DNA from: Flagellimonas nanhaiensis
GTDB taxonomy: Bacteria > Bacteroidota > Bacteroidia > Flavobacteriales > Flavobacteriaceae
NCBI RefSeq assembly: GCF_003382275.1
Contig: NZ_QTJX01000002.1
Location: 434,001 to 498,000, forward strand
Length of the DNA stretch: 64,000 nt
Reading direction: 5' to 3'
Each line of letters begins with the position of its first letter. Position 1 is the stretch's first letter. The position numbers and the translations under genes are program-made. The notes beneath the pieces were generated by a model, which saw only the letters and a program-made list of their open reading frames with translations, was not told the DNA's origin and did not search any database. Shown here piece after piece: positions 17,888-29,024 of the stretch.

Positions 17888-18373
17888 TTAGAATTTTTCC
17901 AACAAATCTACCAAAACTTGCGAGCCCTGCATAGTTGCATGATCTAGCGCAGTATTTCCACGTGCATCTTTGGCTGTGGTATCCGCACTATTGTCCAACA
18001 GTAGTTGTGCAATCTCAACACGATTGAATGTAGCTGCATAGATCAGACAGGTGGCTCCCATGGAATTGGTTTGATTAACATTTGCCCCAGCCTCAATAAG
18101 CATTTTGGCAATTTTAGTATATCCCTTGAAACAAACTCCCATCAATGCGGTATTCCCTGTGCTATCTTTGGTGTCCACTGTTGCTCCCTTTTCTAATAGA
18201 TGGCCAACAATTTCGCCGTGACCATAATAAGAAGCCAAAAGCAACGGCGTGGACCCCCTTTGATCTGTGGATTCCAACAAATTAGGATTTGTTTCCAATA
18301 ATTCCTTCACTAGTTCAAGTGAACCGTTTCTAATATGGTTGAAAAAGTTTTCTTTTTGATCCATTTCGTACAT
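17888..18373 (-). CDS. Ankyrin-repeat protein next to catalase-peroxidase
   Basis: This 161-residue protein consists almost entirely of four to five ankyrin repeats, each with the G-(S/N)-T-(P/A)-L core (GSTPLLLASYYGHGEIV, GNTALMGVCFKGYTKIA, GATCLIYAATFNRVEIA, GNTALDHATMQGSQVLV). There is no signal peptide, so it is probably cytoplasmic. A second possible start lies at 18364. Ankyrin proteins adjacent to catalase genes are known from Pseudomonas, where AnkB supports KatB activity. The position directly after katG suggests a similar partner role here, as an inference. A terminator separates the two genes. Confidence 0.85.
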   Translation of the reverse strand: MYEMDQKENFFNHIRNGSLELVKELLETNPNLLESTDQRGSTPLLLASYYGHGEIVGHLLEKGATVDTKDSTGNTALMGVCFKGYTKIAKMLIEAGANVNQTNSMGATCLIYAATFNRVEIAQLLLDNSADTTAKDARGNTALDHATMQGSQVLVDLLEKF

Positions 18374-18388
18374 ATTAAATTATAAAAA

Positions 18389-18420
18389 AACTGCCACAAC
18401 CTTGGGAGGGCATGGCAGTC
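18389..18420 (-). terminator. Terminator between katG and the ankyrin gene
   Basis: On the minus strand, arms ACTGCCA (18419-18413) and TGGCAGT close a 16-nt loop that has a small inner pairing. A run of seven T follows. It lies just after the katG stop codon. Confidence 0.8.
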
Positions 18421-18451
18421 TTCGGTTTAATTTTCTTTTTCTTTATTTAGA

Positions 18452-21000
<2,549 letters not shown>

Positions 21001-21615
21001 ATGAAAAAAATGATCATCCCTGTTTTAGCTTTTGTGCTTTTTGGTTTTAGCGCCGATACCAATAAGCTCTCAAATGAGGACAGAAAATTTGCCATCAAAC
21101 ATCTAAAAGAAACCCGTAATCATATGACCCATGTTCTTAAAGGGCTCAGTGAGGAACAACTGAATTTTAAACCCTATGAGGATTCTTGGTCCATTGCCGA
21201 GTGCGTGGAGCACCTTGCTATTTCTGAAAGTGCATTTGGAGGACTTATTAAAAGGACCGCTGCTTCTGAGCCTAATCCGGTATTAAAGGATTCCCTTGTA
21301 TTCAACGATGAACAATTGCTCAAGGTAATTACCGATCGTAGCCAAAAAGTCAAGACTTCGGAACAATTTGAACCCAGCGGTCAATTTGGCTCACATGAAG
21401 AAACCGTGGAAGCTTTTATGACCAAAAGGAATGAACACATTGAGTACACAAAGACCACCGAGGATGATCTTAGAAATCGATTTAGCAAGGATCTCCCCTT
21501 TGGCACTGTGGACGGTGTTCAATTACTTCTTTTTGCTGCCGCCCACTCCGAGCGTCATATTTTACAGATGGAAGAAGTAATGGCCACCGAAAATTTCCCG
21601 GCCAAAAAGGAATAA
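21001..21615 (+). CDS. DinB-family putative metal-dependent protein, exported
   Basis: This 204-residue protein begins with a signal peptide (MKKMIIPVLAFVLFGFSAD). The mature part is a DinB-type four-helix bundle: KHLKETRNHMTHVLKGLSEE…NFKPYEDSWSIAECVEHLAISE, then a C-terminal AAAHSERHILQMEE. The conserved His residues (HLA near 80, and HSERH near 180) are the usual metal ligands of DinB/YfiT-like folds. Export of a DinB-fold protein is less common but is seen in Bacteroidota. The substrate is unknown; thiol transfer or hydrolysis is known for some relatives. The gene is divergent from katG. Confidence 0.85.
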   Translation: MKKMIIPVLAFVLFGFSADTNKLSNEDRKFAIKHLKETRNHMTHVLKGLSEEQLNFKPYEDSWSIAECVEHLAISESAFGGLIKRTAASEPNPVLKDSLVFNDEQLLKVITDRSQKVKTSEQFEPSGQFGSHEETVEAFMTKRNEHIEYTKTTEDDLRNRFSKDLPFGTVDGVQLLLFAAAHSERHILQMEEVMATENFPAKKE

Positions 21616-21677
21616 TTCAACTCTTTTTATTAACATTTATTGGCATACCCTTTCCTCTATGGAAGGGGTTTGTTGTT

Positions 21678-21685
21678 TACCTTTG
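21678..21685 (+). promoter_or_regulatory. -7 box upstream of the SYLF gene
   Basis: TACCTTTG is a full match to TAnnTTTG, 24 nt before the ATG at 21710. No clear -33 TTTG is seen at standard spacing. Confidence 0.45.
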
Positions 21686-21709
21686 AACTAGATTTTAAAT
21701 GTGAACGCT

Positions 21710-22240
21710 ATGAACAAAATGAAATCCTTTGTTTTGATACTGCTGATGTTGGCCGGAACAGTGGCCATGGCCCAAAGCAAGAAAGACCGAAAAATTATGA
21801 ACGATGCCAAAAAAGCGAAAAAAACGCTATTGAAGGCAGATGCTGGTTTGGAGCGGTTCTTTGAAGATTCCGCTGGTTATGTACTTTTTCCAAATGTTGG
21901 TAAAGGAGGTTTTATCATCGGTGGCGCTTCAGGAAATGGAGTGGTGTATGAGAATGGTACTGTTGTAGGGATGGCCAACCTTAAAAAGTTAAATGTTGGA
22001 TTGCAAGCTGGTGGACAGGCCATTATTGAAATCATATTTTTTGAAACCCAGGTAGATTTGGAACGTTTTAAAGAAGGGAAGTTCCAGTTTGCTGCGGAAA
22101 CTTCTGCAGTGGCCTTAAAATCCGGTATAGCTTTTAACGCTAAATACAAGGATGGAGTGGCCGTATTTGCATTACCCAAAGCAGGTCTTATGGCAGATGC
22201 ATCAGTTGGAGGGCAAAAATTTGGATACAAGCCATTTTAA
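21710..22240 (+). CDS. SYLF-domain (YSC84-like) exported protein
   Basis: This 176-residue protein has a signal peptide (MNKMKSFVLILLMLAGTVAMAQS). A SYLF domain fills the rest: AGYVLFPNVGKGGFIIGGASGNGVVYENG, then VGLQAGGQAIIEIIFFE, and a C-terminal glycine-rich strand ending VGGQKFGYKPF. Eukaryotic SYLF proteins bind phosphoinositides and actin; bacterial secreted ones are common but uncharacterised. I use the ATG at 21710, not the in-frame GTG at 21701. A strong terminator follows, so it is probably monocistronic. Confidence 0.9.
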   Translation: MNKMKSFVLILLMLAGTVAMAQSKKDRKIMNDAKKAKKTLLKADAGLERFFEDSAGYVLFPNVGKGGFIIGGASGNGVVYENGTVVGMANLKKLNVGLQAGGQAIIEIIFFETQVDLERFKEGKFQFAAETSAVALKSGIAFNAKYKDGVAVFALPKAGLMADASVGGQKFGYKPF

Positions 22241-22287
22241 AGCTATGGGAAATCAGCTTCCAATGCCTTGATGAAAATTCAGACTAT

Positions 22288-22313
22288 AAAGGAGCAACTA
22301 TTGCTCCTTTTTT
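22288..22313 (+). terminator. Rho-independent terminator after the SYLF gene
   Basis: The perfect stem GGAGCAA-CTA-TTGCTCC (22291-22307), with A residues before it, is followed by TTTTTT. Confidence 0.92.
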
Positions 22314-22423
22314 CATGTCAAAATGGGACAAATTGCAATTTAATTTTACGTTAATTCTAATCACTTCACAATAAACTCATACTGAATAATCTGATTTTTG
22401 TAACCACAGAAAACCAAAAATAA

Positions 22424-23833
22424 ATGAAGCCATATCTCTCCTTTTTAACGCTTAGTTTCCTATTTCTTTTTGGAACTACATTGGTTCTGGCCCAAAACAA
22501 TGATAACGAAGAACATGGGCATAGTCATTACCAATACCATTCCGGGGTGGAAGCCCATAAACTTATATTCCCATCCAAGGTCCCGGACAGGATTATTGTA
22601 AACTTGACCGAAGACTCTTCACATAGTTTTGCTGTAAACTGGCGAACCGAACAGAGCATTACAGAAGCTTTTGTAGAGATAGCTCCCGAAGGGCACGGTC
22701 CGGATCATCGATTACCTGGAGTGGCCAGACGTATCAAGGCCAAAACACAGATGTTTGAGAATGAGAACAAAAGGGACAATGAACCTATGGTGAAGGCTGC
22801 CTACCATTCAGCCCTAGTTGATGGACTGGAGCCTGGAAAGACTTATGCGTACCATGTAGGATACGGGGATGATATCAATGCGCCAACTTGGAGTGAATGG
22901 TTTCAGATAAAGGTTCCGGATACAGACGAGAACAAACCTTTTAGCTTTGTCTATTTTGGGGATGCCCAGAACGATGTAAAATCGATGTGGTCCAGGGTAA
23001 TCCGAAAATCCTATCAGATGGTACCCGAAGTGGATTTTATGATGCATGCAGGGGATTTGATCAATCATAGTGAATCGAATCGTGAATGGGGAGAGTGGTT
23101 TTACGCTGGAAGTTATCTTCATGCTACCGTGCCCAGTATCATGACCCCTGGAAACCACGAGTATAATGAAGATGGTAATTTATCCGTTTTATGGGAACCG
23201 CAGTTCAACCTCCCCAACAACGGCCCTGCGGTTGATTTTAAAGAATCTTTTTATTCCCTGGAGTATCGGAATATGAAATTGGTCTCTATAGATGCCTTAT
23301 ACTTCAATATCCATCCTGAGCATCGTGAAATCATTCTAAAATGGTTGGATCAAGTGTTGACCGAGAATACCAAAACATGGACGACCCTCTTTCTACACTA
23401 TCCTATTTATTCCACAGCCAAGGGGCGGGACAATACCGAACTCCGAGAAGGATTGAAACCATTAATTGACAAGCATGGCGTGGATTTGGTACTTCAAGGG
23501 CATGATCACACCTATGCCAGAGGCTACGACTCCAACAATGGCGAAGGCAAGACCGTAGTGACCGATGCTGGAACAGTATATGCCGTTTCTGTGAGTGGAC
23601 CCAAAATGTACGAATCCCAGGATCAGGGCTGGATGGTGAAAAGGGGAGAATTCACCCAGCTGTTCCAGATAATTTCGGTTGAGGGCAACAAACTCAAATA
23701 TCAGGCATTTACCCCTCTTGGCAGCTTGTACGACGGCTTTGAAATGCAAAAAGCCGCGGACGGCAGCAAAACCTTGACCAATCTGGAAGCTGAGGTTCCT
23801 CTGCGTTTGAAAAAGGATTTTGTTAAGGAGTAG
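22424..23833 (+). CDS. Purple-acid-phosphatase-like metallophosphoesterase, secreted
   Basis: This 469-residue protein has a signal peptide ending …TLVLAQNN. A His-rich start (EEHGHSHYQYHSG) is followed by an N-terminal fibronectin-like domain as in purple acid phosphatases (VNLTEDSSHSFAVNWRTEQ … LEPGKTYAYHVGYGD). The catalytic domain carries all motifs: FVYFGDAQND, FMMHAGDLINH, MTPGNHEYNED, TLFLHYPIYS and LVLQGHDHTYARG. The enzyme should hydrolyse phosphate monoesters outside the cytoplasm, which fits phosphate scavenging, though its regulation is unknown. A palindromic bidirectional terminator follows. Confidence 0.9.
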   Translation: MKPYLSFLTLSFLFLFGTTLVLAQNNDNEEHGHSHYQYHSGVEAHKLIFPSKVPDRIIVNLTEDSSHSFAVNWRTEQSITEAFVEIAPEGHGPDHRLPGVARRIKAKTQMFENENKRDNEPMVKAAYHSALVDGLEPGKTYAYHVGYGDDINAPTWSEWFQIKVPDTDENKPFSFVYFGDAQNDVKSMWSRVIRKSYQMVPEVDFMMHAGDLINHSESNREWGEWFYAGSYLHATVPSIMTPGNHEYNEDGNLSVLWEPQFNLPNNGPAVDFKESFYSLEYRNMKLVSIDALYFNIHPEHREIILKWLDQVLTENTKTWTTLFLHYPIYSTAKGRDNTELREGLKPLIDKHGVDLVLQGHDHTYARGYDSNNGEGKTVVTDAGTVYAVSVSGPKMYESQDQGWMVKRGEFTQLFQIISVEGNKLKYQAFTPLGSLYDGFEMQKAADGSKTLTNLEAEVPLRLKKDFVKE

Positions 23834-23860
23834 TATCCTTCGTTAATTTCGCATATAAAA

Positions 23861-23894
23861 CTAGATCCTGCCCCCTTAAGGGGGCAGGATCTAG
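23861..23894. terminator. Perfect 34-nt palindromic bidirectional terminator
   Basis: Arms CTAGATCCTGCCCCC and GGGGGCAGGATCTAG flank a TTAA centre, so the whole 34 nt is self-complementary. It lies between convergent genes. T-runs are short on both sides, so the strong stem probably does most of the work. Confidence 0.75.
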
Positions 23895-23904
23895 TTAGAA
23901 AGTG

Positions 23905-24345
23905 TCATTGGCAAGGGCCATCACACAATTCTGCATTTTCATAATTTTTGGCATCTATGGTATATGTACTTGTGTTGCCATCATGTTGGTATGAATCACT
24001 ATTAAACAAACTATGACCAACAGGTTCATATGTGTAGAGATAATGTTTTTCAATTCGCTTATTATCAAAAATCATCACAATAGAGTCGGCTTGGAGTATT
24101 TGGTTTATTACAACAATTCTAGCTGTATCCTTTCCTCTAAAAATTTCCCCTTTTCCTGTTTTGGAAACTATTTTCTGACCACTCGGGAGGCCATCACTGA
24201 AAAACCTCATTTGAACATGGTTTTCCAATCCATTGTTCACAACTATAATGCCTGTTTCCTCATAATCTTTTGGCCAACAAGAAATTGCCAAAACTGGAAT
24301 AATTAGGGACAATAGTGTTTTTTTCCAGTCAATTACAAGGTTCAT
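23905..24345 (-). CDS. Small lipoprotein, copy 4 of a tandem paralogue array
   Basis: This 146-residue lipoprotein has a lipobox (VLAISC, Cys near 22). Its mature domain is nearly identical to that of the gene at 25291-25719: PKDYEETGIIVVNNGLENHV … SDSYQHDGNTSTYTID and a Cys-containing tail ending ELCDGPCQ. The signal peptide region, however, is different from that copy. The start is uncertain: an ATG at 24360 also exists, and both overlap the upstream gene's stop at 24329. Function unknown. All four paralogues share an immunoglobulin-size beta-rich domain and a C-terminal Cys-x3-Cys pair. Confidence 0.75.
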   Translation of the reverse strand: MNLVIDWKKTLLSLIIPVLAISCWPKDYEETGIIVVNNGLENHVQMRFFSDGLPSGQKIVSKTGKGEIFRGKDTARIVVINQILQADSIVMIFDNKRIEKHYLYTYEPVGHSLFNSDSYQHDGNTSTYTIDAKNYENAELCDGPCQ

Positions 24346-24763
24346 CACAAGGTGTCGCATTATTGAAATTTTCTTCTGTTATGGTATAAGTAAACTGGCC
24401 TCCATTTCTCTCATAATCATCGAGCATTGAATTATCCATAGGACTACTAAACGTATGCCCCTCGACTCTTTCATTATTGAAAATGAGCGCTATTGAATCA
24501 GCTTTAAAAGCTTCAATCGGAGTATTAAAATCTAACGCGTAAGTTTTCAATGTCCTTTCAATTACCAAGCCTGGGCCATCCAGCTCGGTAGTAAATACAA
24601 ATTTATTCTGTCCTTCTAGAGGAAACTCATAAAAATGTAGTTCCACAGCGTCAGTTGTACCGTTCACAATCTTATAATTCCTTGTAGTTGTACTCGAATC
24701 GGTACAACTAGCCAAAACAAGAAAAAACAATGTGTTAAATCCTACTTTTAAAAAATTTGACAT
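24329..24763 (-). CDS. Small lipoprotein, copy 3 of the paralogue array (divergent)
   Basis: This 144-residue lipoprotein has signal MSNFLKVGFNTLFFLVLASC. The start at 24763 gives a proper lipoprotein signal; an in-frame ATG at 24790 adds only nine residues. It is a diverged relative of its neighbours. It shares the plan NGTTDAVELHFYEFPLEG… / ADSIALIFNNERVEGHTF… / YTITEENFNNATPCDEPCN, matching ADSIVIIFDNERIEKHYL and the ELCDGPCN ending in the other copies. The paired C-terminal Cys residues could form a disulfide. The role is unknown. Confidence 0.72.
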   Translation of the reverse strand: MSNFLKVGFNTLFFLVLASCTDSSTTTRNYKIVNGTTDAVELHFYEFPLEGQNKFVFTTELDGPGLVIERTLKTYALDFNTPIEAFKADSIALIFNNERVEGHTFSSPMDNSMLDDYERNGGQFTYTITEENFNNATPCDEPCN

Positions 24764-24805
24764 AATACCAATTATTTCAAATAATCGCATTCTATATCTT
24801 AAGAT

Positions 24806-25240
24806 CTAATTGCATGCATTTTCACATGGTACTGAAGCACTTAGATTCTCCTGACCTATTCTATATAAGAATTTACCCGTATCGACTCTTTGATAATCTT
24901 GTTGATTCAACAATGATGAACCTTTAGGTTCAAATAAATTATGTCCTTGCCTACTATTACCATCAAAAATGATCAAAATAGAGTCAGAGTTAAATACATC
25001 AAAAGGAGAAGTCGATGACCCTAAAGTCTCTGCAGACCTTTTAAAAGAGTCCCCAAAACTATCAAGTGTTACCAGCGGAATTTCTGTATTTGGTTCACCA
25101 TTTTTTAGAAATTTAAGAATTACCGGAACATCCAAGTCATTTTGTATTGTGTATTCTGATAGCGTGGATTGTTCTGGGGTACAACCAAACAAACTAAGGC
25201 CAATCAGAATAGTTGGCAAATGCTTGATCAATCTTTTCAT
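24806..25240 (-). CDS. Small lipoprotein, copy 2 of the paralogue array (divergent)
   Basis: This 144-residue lipoprotein has signal MKRLIKHLPTILIGLSLFGC. Family landmarks in the same order as its paralogues are: YTIQNDLDVPVILKFLKNGE, the segment NSDSILIIFDGNSRQGHNLF, LLNQQDYQRVDTGKFLYRIG and the Cys-pair tail SVPCENACN. It is the most diverged of the four. It probably belongs to one operon with the upstream HExxH lipoprotein and the TBDR system further upstream. Function unknown. Confidence 0.72.
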   Translation of the reverse strand: MKRLIKHLPTILIGLSLFGCTPEQSTLSEYTIQNDLDVPVILKFLKNGEPNTEIPLVTLDSFGDSFKRSAETLGSSTSPFDVFNSDSILIIFDGNSRQGHNLFEPKGSSLLNQQDYQRVDTGKFLYRIGQENLSASVPCENACN

Positions 25241-25290
25241 TTTTGTGATTTTTTATAACCAGCCCCGAAAGGAGCTGGATTCATGATATC

Positions 25291-25719
25291 TCAGTTGCAT
25301 GGGCCATCACACAATTCTGCATTTTCATAATTTTTGGCATCTATGGTATATGTACTTGTGTTGCCATCATGTTGGTATGAATCACTATTAAACAAACTAT
25401 GGCCAACAGGTTCATATGTGTAGAGATAATGTTTTTCAATGCGCTCATTATCAAAAATTATCACAATGGAGTCGGCCTGCAGTATTTGATTGATTAGGAC
25501 CACAGTGGAGGTATCCTCCCCCTTAAAAATTTCCCCTTTCCCTTTTTTGGAAACTATTTCCGGACCACTCGGGAGCCCATCACTGAAAAACCGCATTTGA
25601 ACATGGTTTTCCAATCCATTGTTTACAACTATAATACCTGTTTCCTCATAATCTTTTGGCCAACAAGAAATTACCGAAACAGAAATAACAAAGAGTAATA
25701 TCAAATTTTTACTTTTCAT
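25291..25719 (-). CDS. Small lipoprotein, copy 1 of the paralogue array
   Basis: This 142-residue lipoprotein has signal MKSKNLILLFVISVSVISC. I prefer the start at 25719 because the upstream ATG at 25737 overlaps the preceding stop region (25731) and adds six residues without signal character. The mature domain is almost identical to the gene at 23905-24345, including at DNA level over the 3' half, while the two copies between them are diverged. It directly follows the HExxH lipoprotein gene (11 nt). A weak hairpin lies after its stop codon (about 25259-25280). Function unknown. Confidence 0.75.
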   Translation of the reverse strand: MKSKNLILLFVISVSVISCWPKDYEETGIIVVNNGLENHVQMRFFSDGLPSGPEIVSKKGKGEIFKGEDTSTVVLINQILQADSIVIIFDNERIEKHYLYTYEPVGHSLFNSDSYQHDGNTSTYTIDAKNYENAELCDGPCN

Positions 25720-25730
25720 AATACACCTAT

Positions 25731-27602
25731 TTACCAATTATCAAAAAGTTCTCGAATTTGAGAAGATTGCCCAGAAATGGCAATGTTCTTTTCCCTACAT
25801 TCTTCCCATCTGGTCGATCCAATCAAGGATTTTTCCATATTTCTCCATGTTAGTCCTGAGACCCTGTCCATGGGAACAGCATTGCCATATTCATTTCTTT
25901 GGTTGAACGAATCCGACATATCATAAAATGTTGTTGTATAAAACTTAGATACTCCTCCATTATCAATTCTTCTATTTTGAAGGTTGGTTCTTTGATAGTT
26001 ATAACTCTTCGGTCCCAATCTTCTATACCGTTTATTCGTAAGAAATATTTCCACTCCAGTTGCCCAGCTCTCCATCAATCTTCTTGCGCTCGCCCCTGCT
26101 GGTCCAGGGTTATTATTACCTAGATTATAAATATATCCTTGTTCAACCAAATTGTCCCAAGAAATGGGGTCAACACGCCAATGGGCAGCATGGGCCAGTT
26201 CATGAATTGTCCTCCCGTAAACTCTCTCCGAAGGTTCCCCATAAGCTTTGATTTTGATGTGTGGCGCAATACCAAAAGTTCCGTGCCCAAGCTGCATTTT
26301 GGTTGATGAAGGTCCTTGGTTTTTTTCTATTGCCGCTATTTTGATTTGGGTTTTCCAAAATCCATTTGTTGGTGGTCTTGTAAGTCCGCCAATATCATGG
26401 TAATAAAAATGCATTGCAGCTTGGAATATTTGACCTCTGTATTTCATTCTGCCTCCATTTATTTTCAGATTCCATGGGCGTTTGTACAATTTTGGTCCTT
26501 TATCCTCTGCTTGTATATGTCCTGTATTATCCCGAATGCTGAACTCAAACCTATCCCACTTAATAATATATCTTACCCTTCCCCTAACTGTTTTATGGGT
26601 GAAATTACCTTGAGCATCAGCAATAGCACGATCCAATGTCCAAGTGTCGCGTATAAGAATATTTGCTCCATTAATAGGCACATAACTCCCTGCTACCGTA
26701 TAGGTTTCTTTTCTGTAAACTGCCCTTTTACATTGAAACTTCTTGCCTTCTTGGTGAAATTCCTTTCGTGTATCCGGACAATCATAGTACTCATAGTGGG
26801 AGAATACATTCCTAGTGGTGGTAGAGGTTCCCAGATTATCATCATATATTTGAACATTACCACTGGGCTTCCATTTGCTTCTAAGGTTAATTCCCAATAA
26901 ACATGTTTCACAACCCCCATCTTTTTCTCCTGATAAAGGTTCTGGTAAAAGGTCTTGATTATCAGTATCCATGTAGGCTTGCTCAATTACATGATTCATA
27001 AAATCCGTATCATCATCTATTTGTCCCCTCATCGTCCACCTTTCAGAACCTTTGCCTTTGCTATATCTAGAGTCTTTTTCAGGTATATACATCTTCTGTA
27101 GTATTTTATGAGGAATACTTTTAGGGTACTTAGCTCCTATTGGGATACTTGCATAAAATGATAAGCGTTCCCCTTTTTTAATGGGATTTTCCTTGTGATA
27201 ACGTTCACCATCCTCATATTCAAAAGGGTAATCAACAAAAATTAATTTTCTGTGTTCCCTTAAAAGGTTTTCTTGAAGATCATCTTCAGGATCAAACCGG
27301 ATATAAACGTAATTTGGTTTTATTTCACTAGTGTCTTTTTTCTTCACCTTAAAAGCTTTACCAGTTTTTAAAGCCCCCTTATTCATACTATCCAAAACTT
27401 TTTGGTAAGCTTTTCTAAAAGCATGTATTTCGTATGGATTCTCCAGCTTTTTTCCCAGCTTGATCATTCGCAAGGAATCAGATTCCAATAGGTCGAGCTG
27501 GTGGGTTTCTTTGGCTGGTTCCATTTCCTTTTCACAGGACATTAACCAGCACATTGTAACAGCTATAAATACAATAGCCCCAAACACTTTTAATTGTTTC
27601 AT
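25731..27602 (-). CDS. Large lipoprotein with HExxH zincin-like motif
   Basis: This 623-residue lipoprotein has signal …VTMCWLMSC (Cys near 23). No named family is recognised. The C-terminal third contains YGRTIHELAHAAHWRVDP (His-Glu-x-x-His near residue 463), followed about 45 residues later by RRLMESWATGVEIF, whose Glu could be the third zinc ligand of a gluzincin-like site. Upstream lies a central beta-rich region with four clustered Cys residues (CETCLLGIN, YYDCPDTR, FQCKRAV) and a carboxypeptidase-regulatory-like stretch (GANILIRDTWTLDRAIADAQGNFTHKT). A surface metalloprotease is plausible but unproven. It precedes four small paralogous lipoproteins and follows a TBDR/DUF5689 pair. Confidence 0.78.
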   Translation of the reverse strand: MKQLKVFGAIVFIAVTMCWLMSCEKEMEPAKETHQLDLLESDSLRMIKLGKKLENPYEIHAFRKAYQKVLDSMNKGALKTGKAFKVKKKDTSEIKPNYVYIRFDPEDDLQENLLREHRKLIFVDYPFEYEDGERYHKENPIKKGERLSFYASIPIGAKYPKSIPHKILQKMYIPEKDSRYSKGKGSERWTMRGQIDDDTDFMNHVIEQAYMDTDNQDLLPEPLSGEKDGGCETCLLGINLRSKWKPSGNVQIYDDNLGTSTTTRNVFSHYEYYDCPDTRKEFHQEGKKFQCKRAVYRKETYTVAGSYVPINGANILIRDTWTLDRAIADAQGNFTHKTVRGRVRYIIKWDRFEFSIRDNTGHIQAEDKGPKLYKRPWNLKINGGRMKYRGQIFQAAMHFYYHDIGGLTRPPTNGFWKTQIKIAAIEKNQGPSSTKMQLGHGTFGIAPHIKIKAYGEPSERVYGRTIHELAHAAHWRVDPISWDNLVEQGYIYNLGNNNPGPAGASARRLMESWATGVEIFLTNKRYRRLGPKSYNYQRTNLQNRRIDNGGVSKFYTTTFYDMSDSFNQRNEYGNAVPMDRVSGLTWRNMEKSLIGSTRWEECREKNIAISGQSSQIRELFDNW

Positions 27603-27649
27603 AATTAATAGTTTAAAATGTTATTGGGGTATGCTGCATTATGTTATTG

Positions 27650-29014
27650 TCACTCCCTTAAACCCGGGGTAAAATCTTCTGGTGCATTTTGAGGTTGTTT
27701 GATTGTTCCTGCTTCTCCTGTATCATTGTATAGCATCCATTCTTCAAAAGTGTAGATGGGATTACCTTCGGTAATGTCCTGATGTCGAACTGCACGACCA
27801 TCTTCAAATTCATGGTTGGTGCCAGAACCATCCTCTCCTAATATTCCAAAGGCATCGATAACGGTTCCGAAAGGGTCCACCAATTCCAAATTGTCATCTC
27901 CATTTGAGTCTGCAGGAGTGTTTGTGGAAACTCCCAAATCTGGTGGGAATCCATAGACCAACTCAAACTCTGACGTATTTGGTGAAATGACCAAAGTGCT
28001 TTCTGCTCCAATTATCAATCCAGTAAGGTCTATGGTAGACCCTACTTCGGTATTGTCGTTGGTATAACGCCGGAGGGTCCATAAGTTCAAATCCAAAGGT
28101 TCTTGTCCTGCATTGAACAATTCCACAAACCGAGCTCCGGAATTGTTATCTGGATCCGCCAATTCTGAAATAAATATTTGAGTGGACGTAAATTCAGTGA
28201 TAACCTCTGGGCAGCGCTCATTAACAAAATCAAGGTCATTCAAACCGCGAATGACCAATTTGGATTCTCCCCCATCTTTAATCAATACCGCTGTAACTGT
28301 ACCATTCCCGTTTGGTAAAGTTTCTTGTTGAAAATCTGAATAACCACTGTTCAGCAGTACAATCTCATTCTCCTCACAATCCTTCAACCTTCGTGCAGTT
28401 TCCTCGGTTTCAACTGCAAAAGCTTGACCCAATTCATCTTCAACAAATTCCAGTCCTTCAAGCTTGATCAAAGTATTGGCAGGAATATTCCCCACCTCAG
28501 ATATCGTAACCAACGTAGGTTGTGCCCCTTCGGAACCTTCGCAGGATAGAAAAATATGCTCCTTGGCCTTTAGCCCAGGTAATCTCCCAACAGAAGCATT
28601 TCCAAAGGACGTGAATACACTTCCCAACTTTAAATCCTCCTCTTTTTTATCCAAATACAATCCCTTCAGTTTTATCATTACTTTGCTTCCTAGTGGAAAG
28701 AGCAGATGGGATTCTCTAAGGTCAATTTCAACCTGCAAGCCATGAGTAGGCTTGGCCAAATCATTTTGTATATGGAGTATTCCAAAAAAGTTGCCGGCTT
28801 CATCCGAGGAAATAACGTAGCCTTCAAGAACTAAATCATCTTGAATCTGTACAACTTTGTCCTGAACCAGTGCCTCGACCTCCTCAAACGTGATGTTTGC
28901 TTCCAAGTCGGGATTGCAATTTTGTCCCAGAGTGTCAAACTCCCTGTTATCAACACATGACAACGCGGTCAGTAATGCAAAAAAAGTAGTAGTTTTTACC
29001 AATTTCTCTTTCAT
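27650..29014 (-). CDS. DUF5689 / lamin-tail-domain lipoprotein
   Basis: This 454-residue lipoprotein has a lipobox (LTALSC). The N-terminal half matches the DUF5689 layout (ITFEEVEALV … IQDDLVLEGYVISSDEAGNFFGILHIQND … GSKVMIKLKGLYLD), an OB-like module. The C-terminal half is a lamin-tail domain: IFISELADPDNNSGARFVELFNAGQEPLDLNLWTLRRY. Such proteins are frequently encoded next to TBDRs and secreted nucleases in Bacteroidota, so it may be the surface partner of the TBDR 10 nt upstream. Ligand unknown; nucleic-acid or phosphate-related uptake is speculation. Confidence 0.85.
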   Translation of the reverse strand: MKEKLVKTTTFFALLTALSCVDNREFDTLGQNCNPDLEANITFEEVEALVQDKVVQIQDDLVLEGYVISSDEAGNFFGILHIQNDLAKPTHGLQVEIDLRESHLLFPLGSKVMIKLKGLYLDKKEEDLKLGSVFTSFGNASVGRLPGLKAKEHIFLSCEGSEGAQPTLVTISEVGNIPANTLIKLEGLEFVEDELGQAFAVETEETARRLKDCEENEIVLLNSGYSDFQQETLPNGNGTVTAVLIKDGGESKLVIRGLNDLDFVNERCPEVITEFTSTQIFISELADPDNNSGARFVELFNAGQEPLDLNLWTLRRYTNDNTEVGSTIDLTGLIIGAESTLVISPNTSEFELVYGFPPDLGVSTNTPADSNGDDNLELVDPFGTVIDAFGILGEDGSGTNHEFEDGRAVRHQDITEGNPIYTFEEWMLYNDTGEAGTIKQPQNAPEDFTPGLRE

Positions 29015-29024
29015 GGAAATATTT

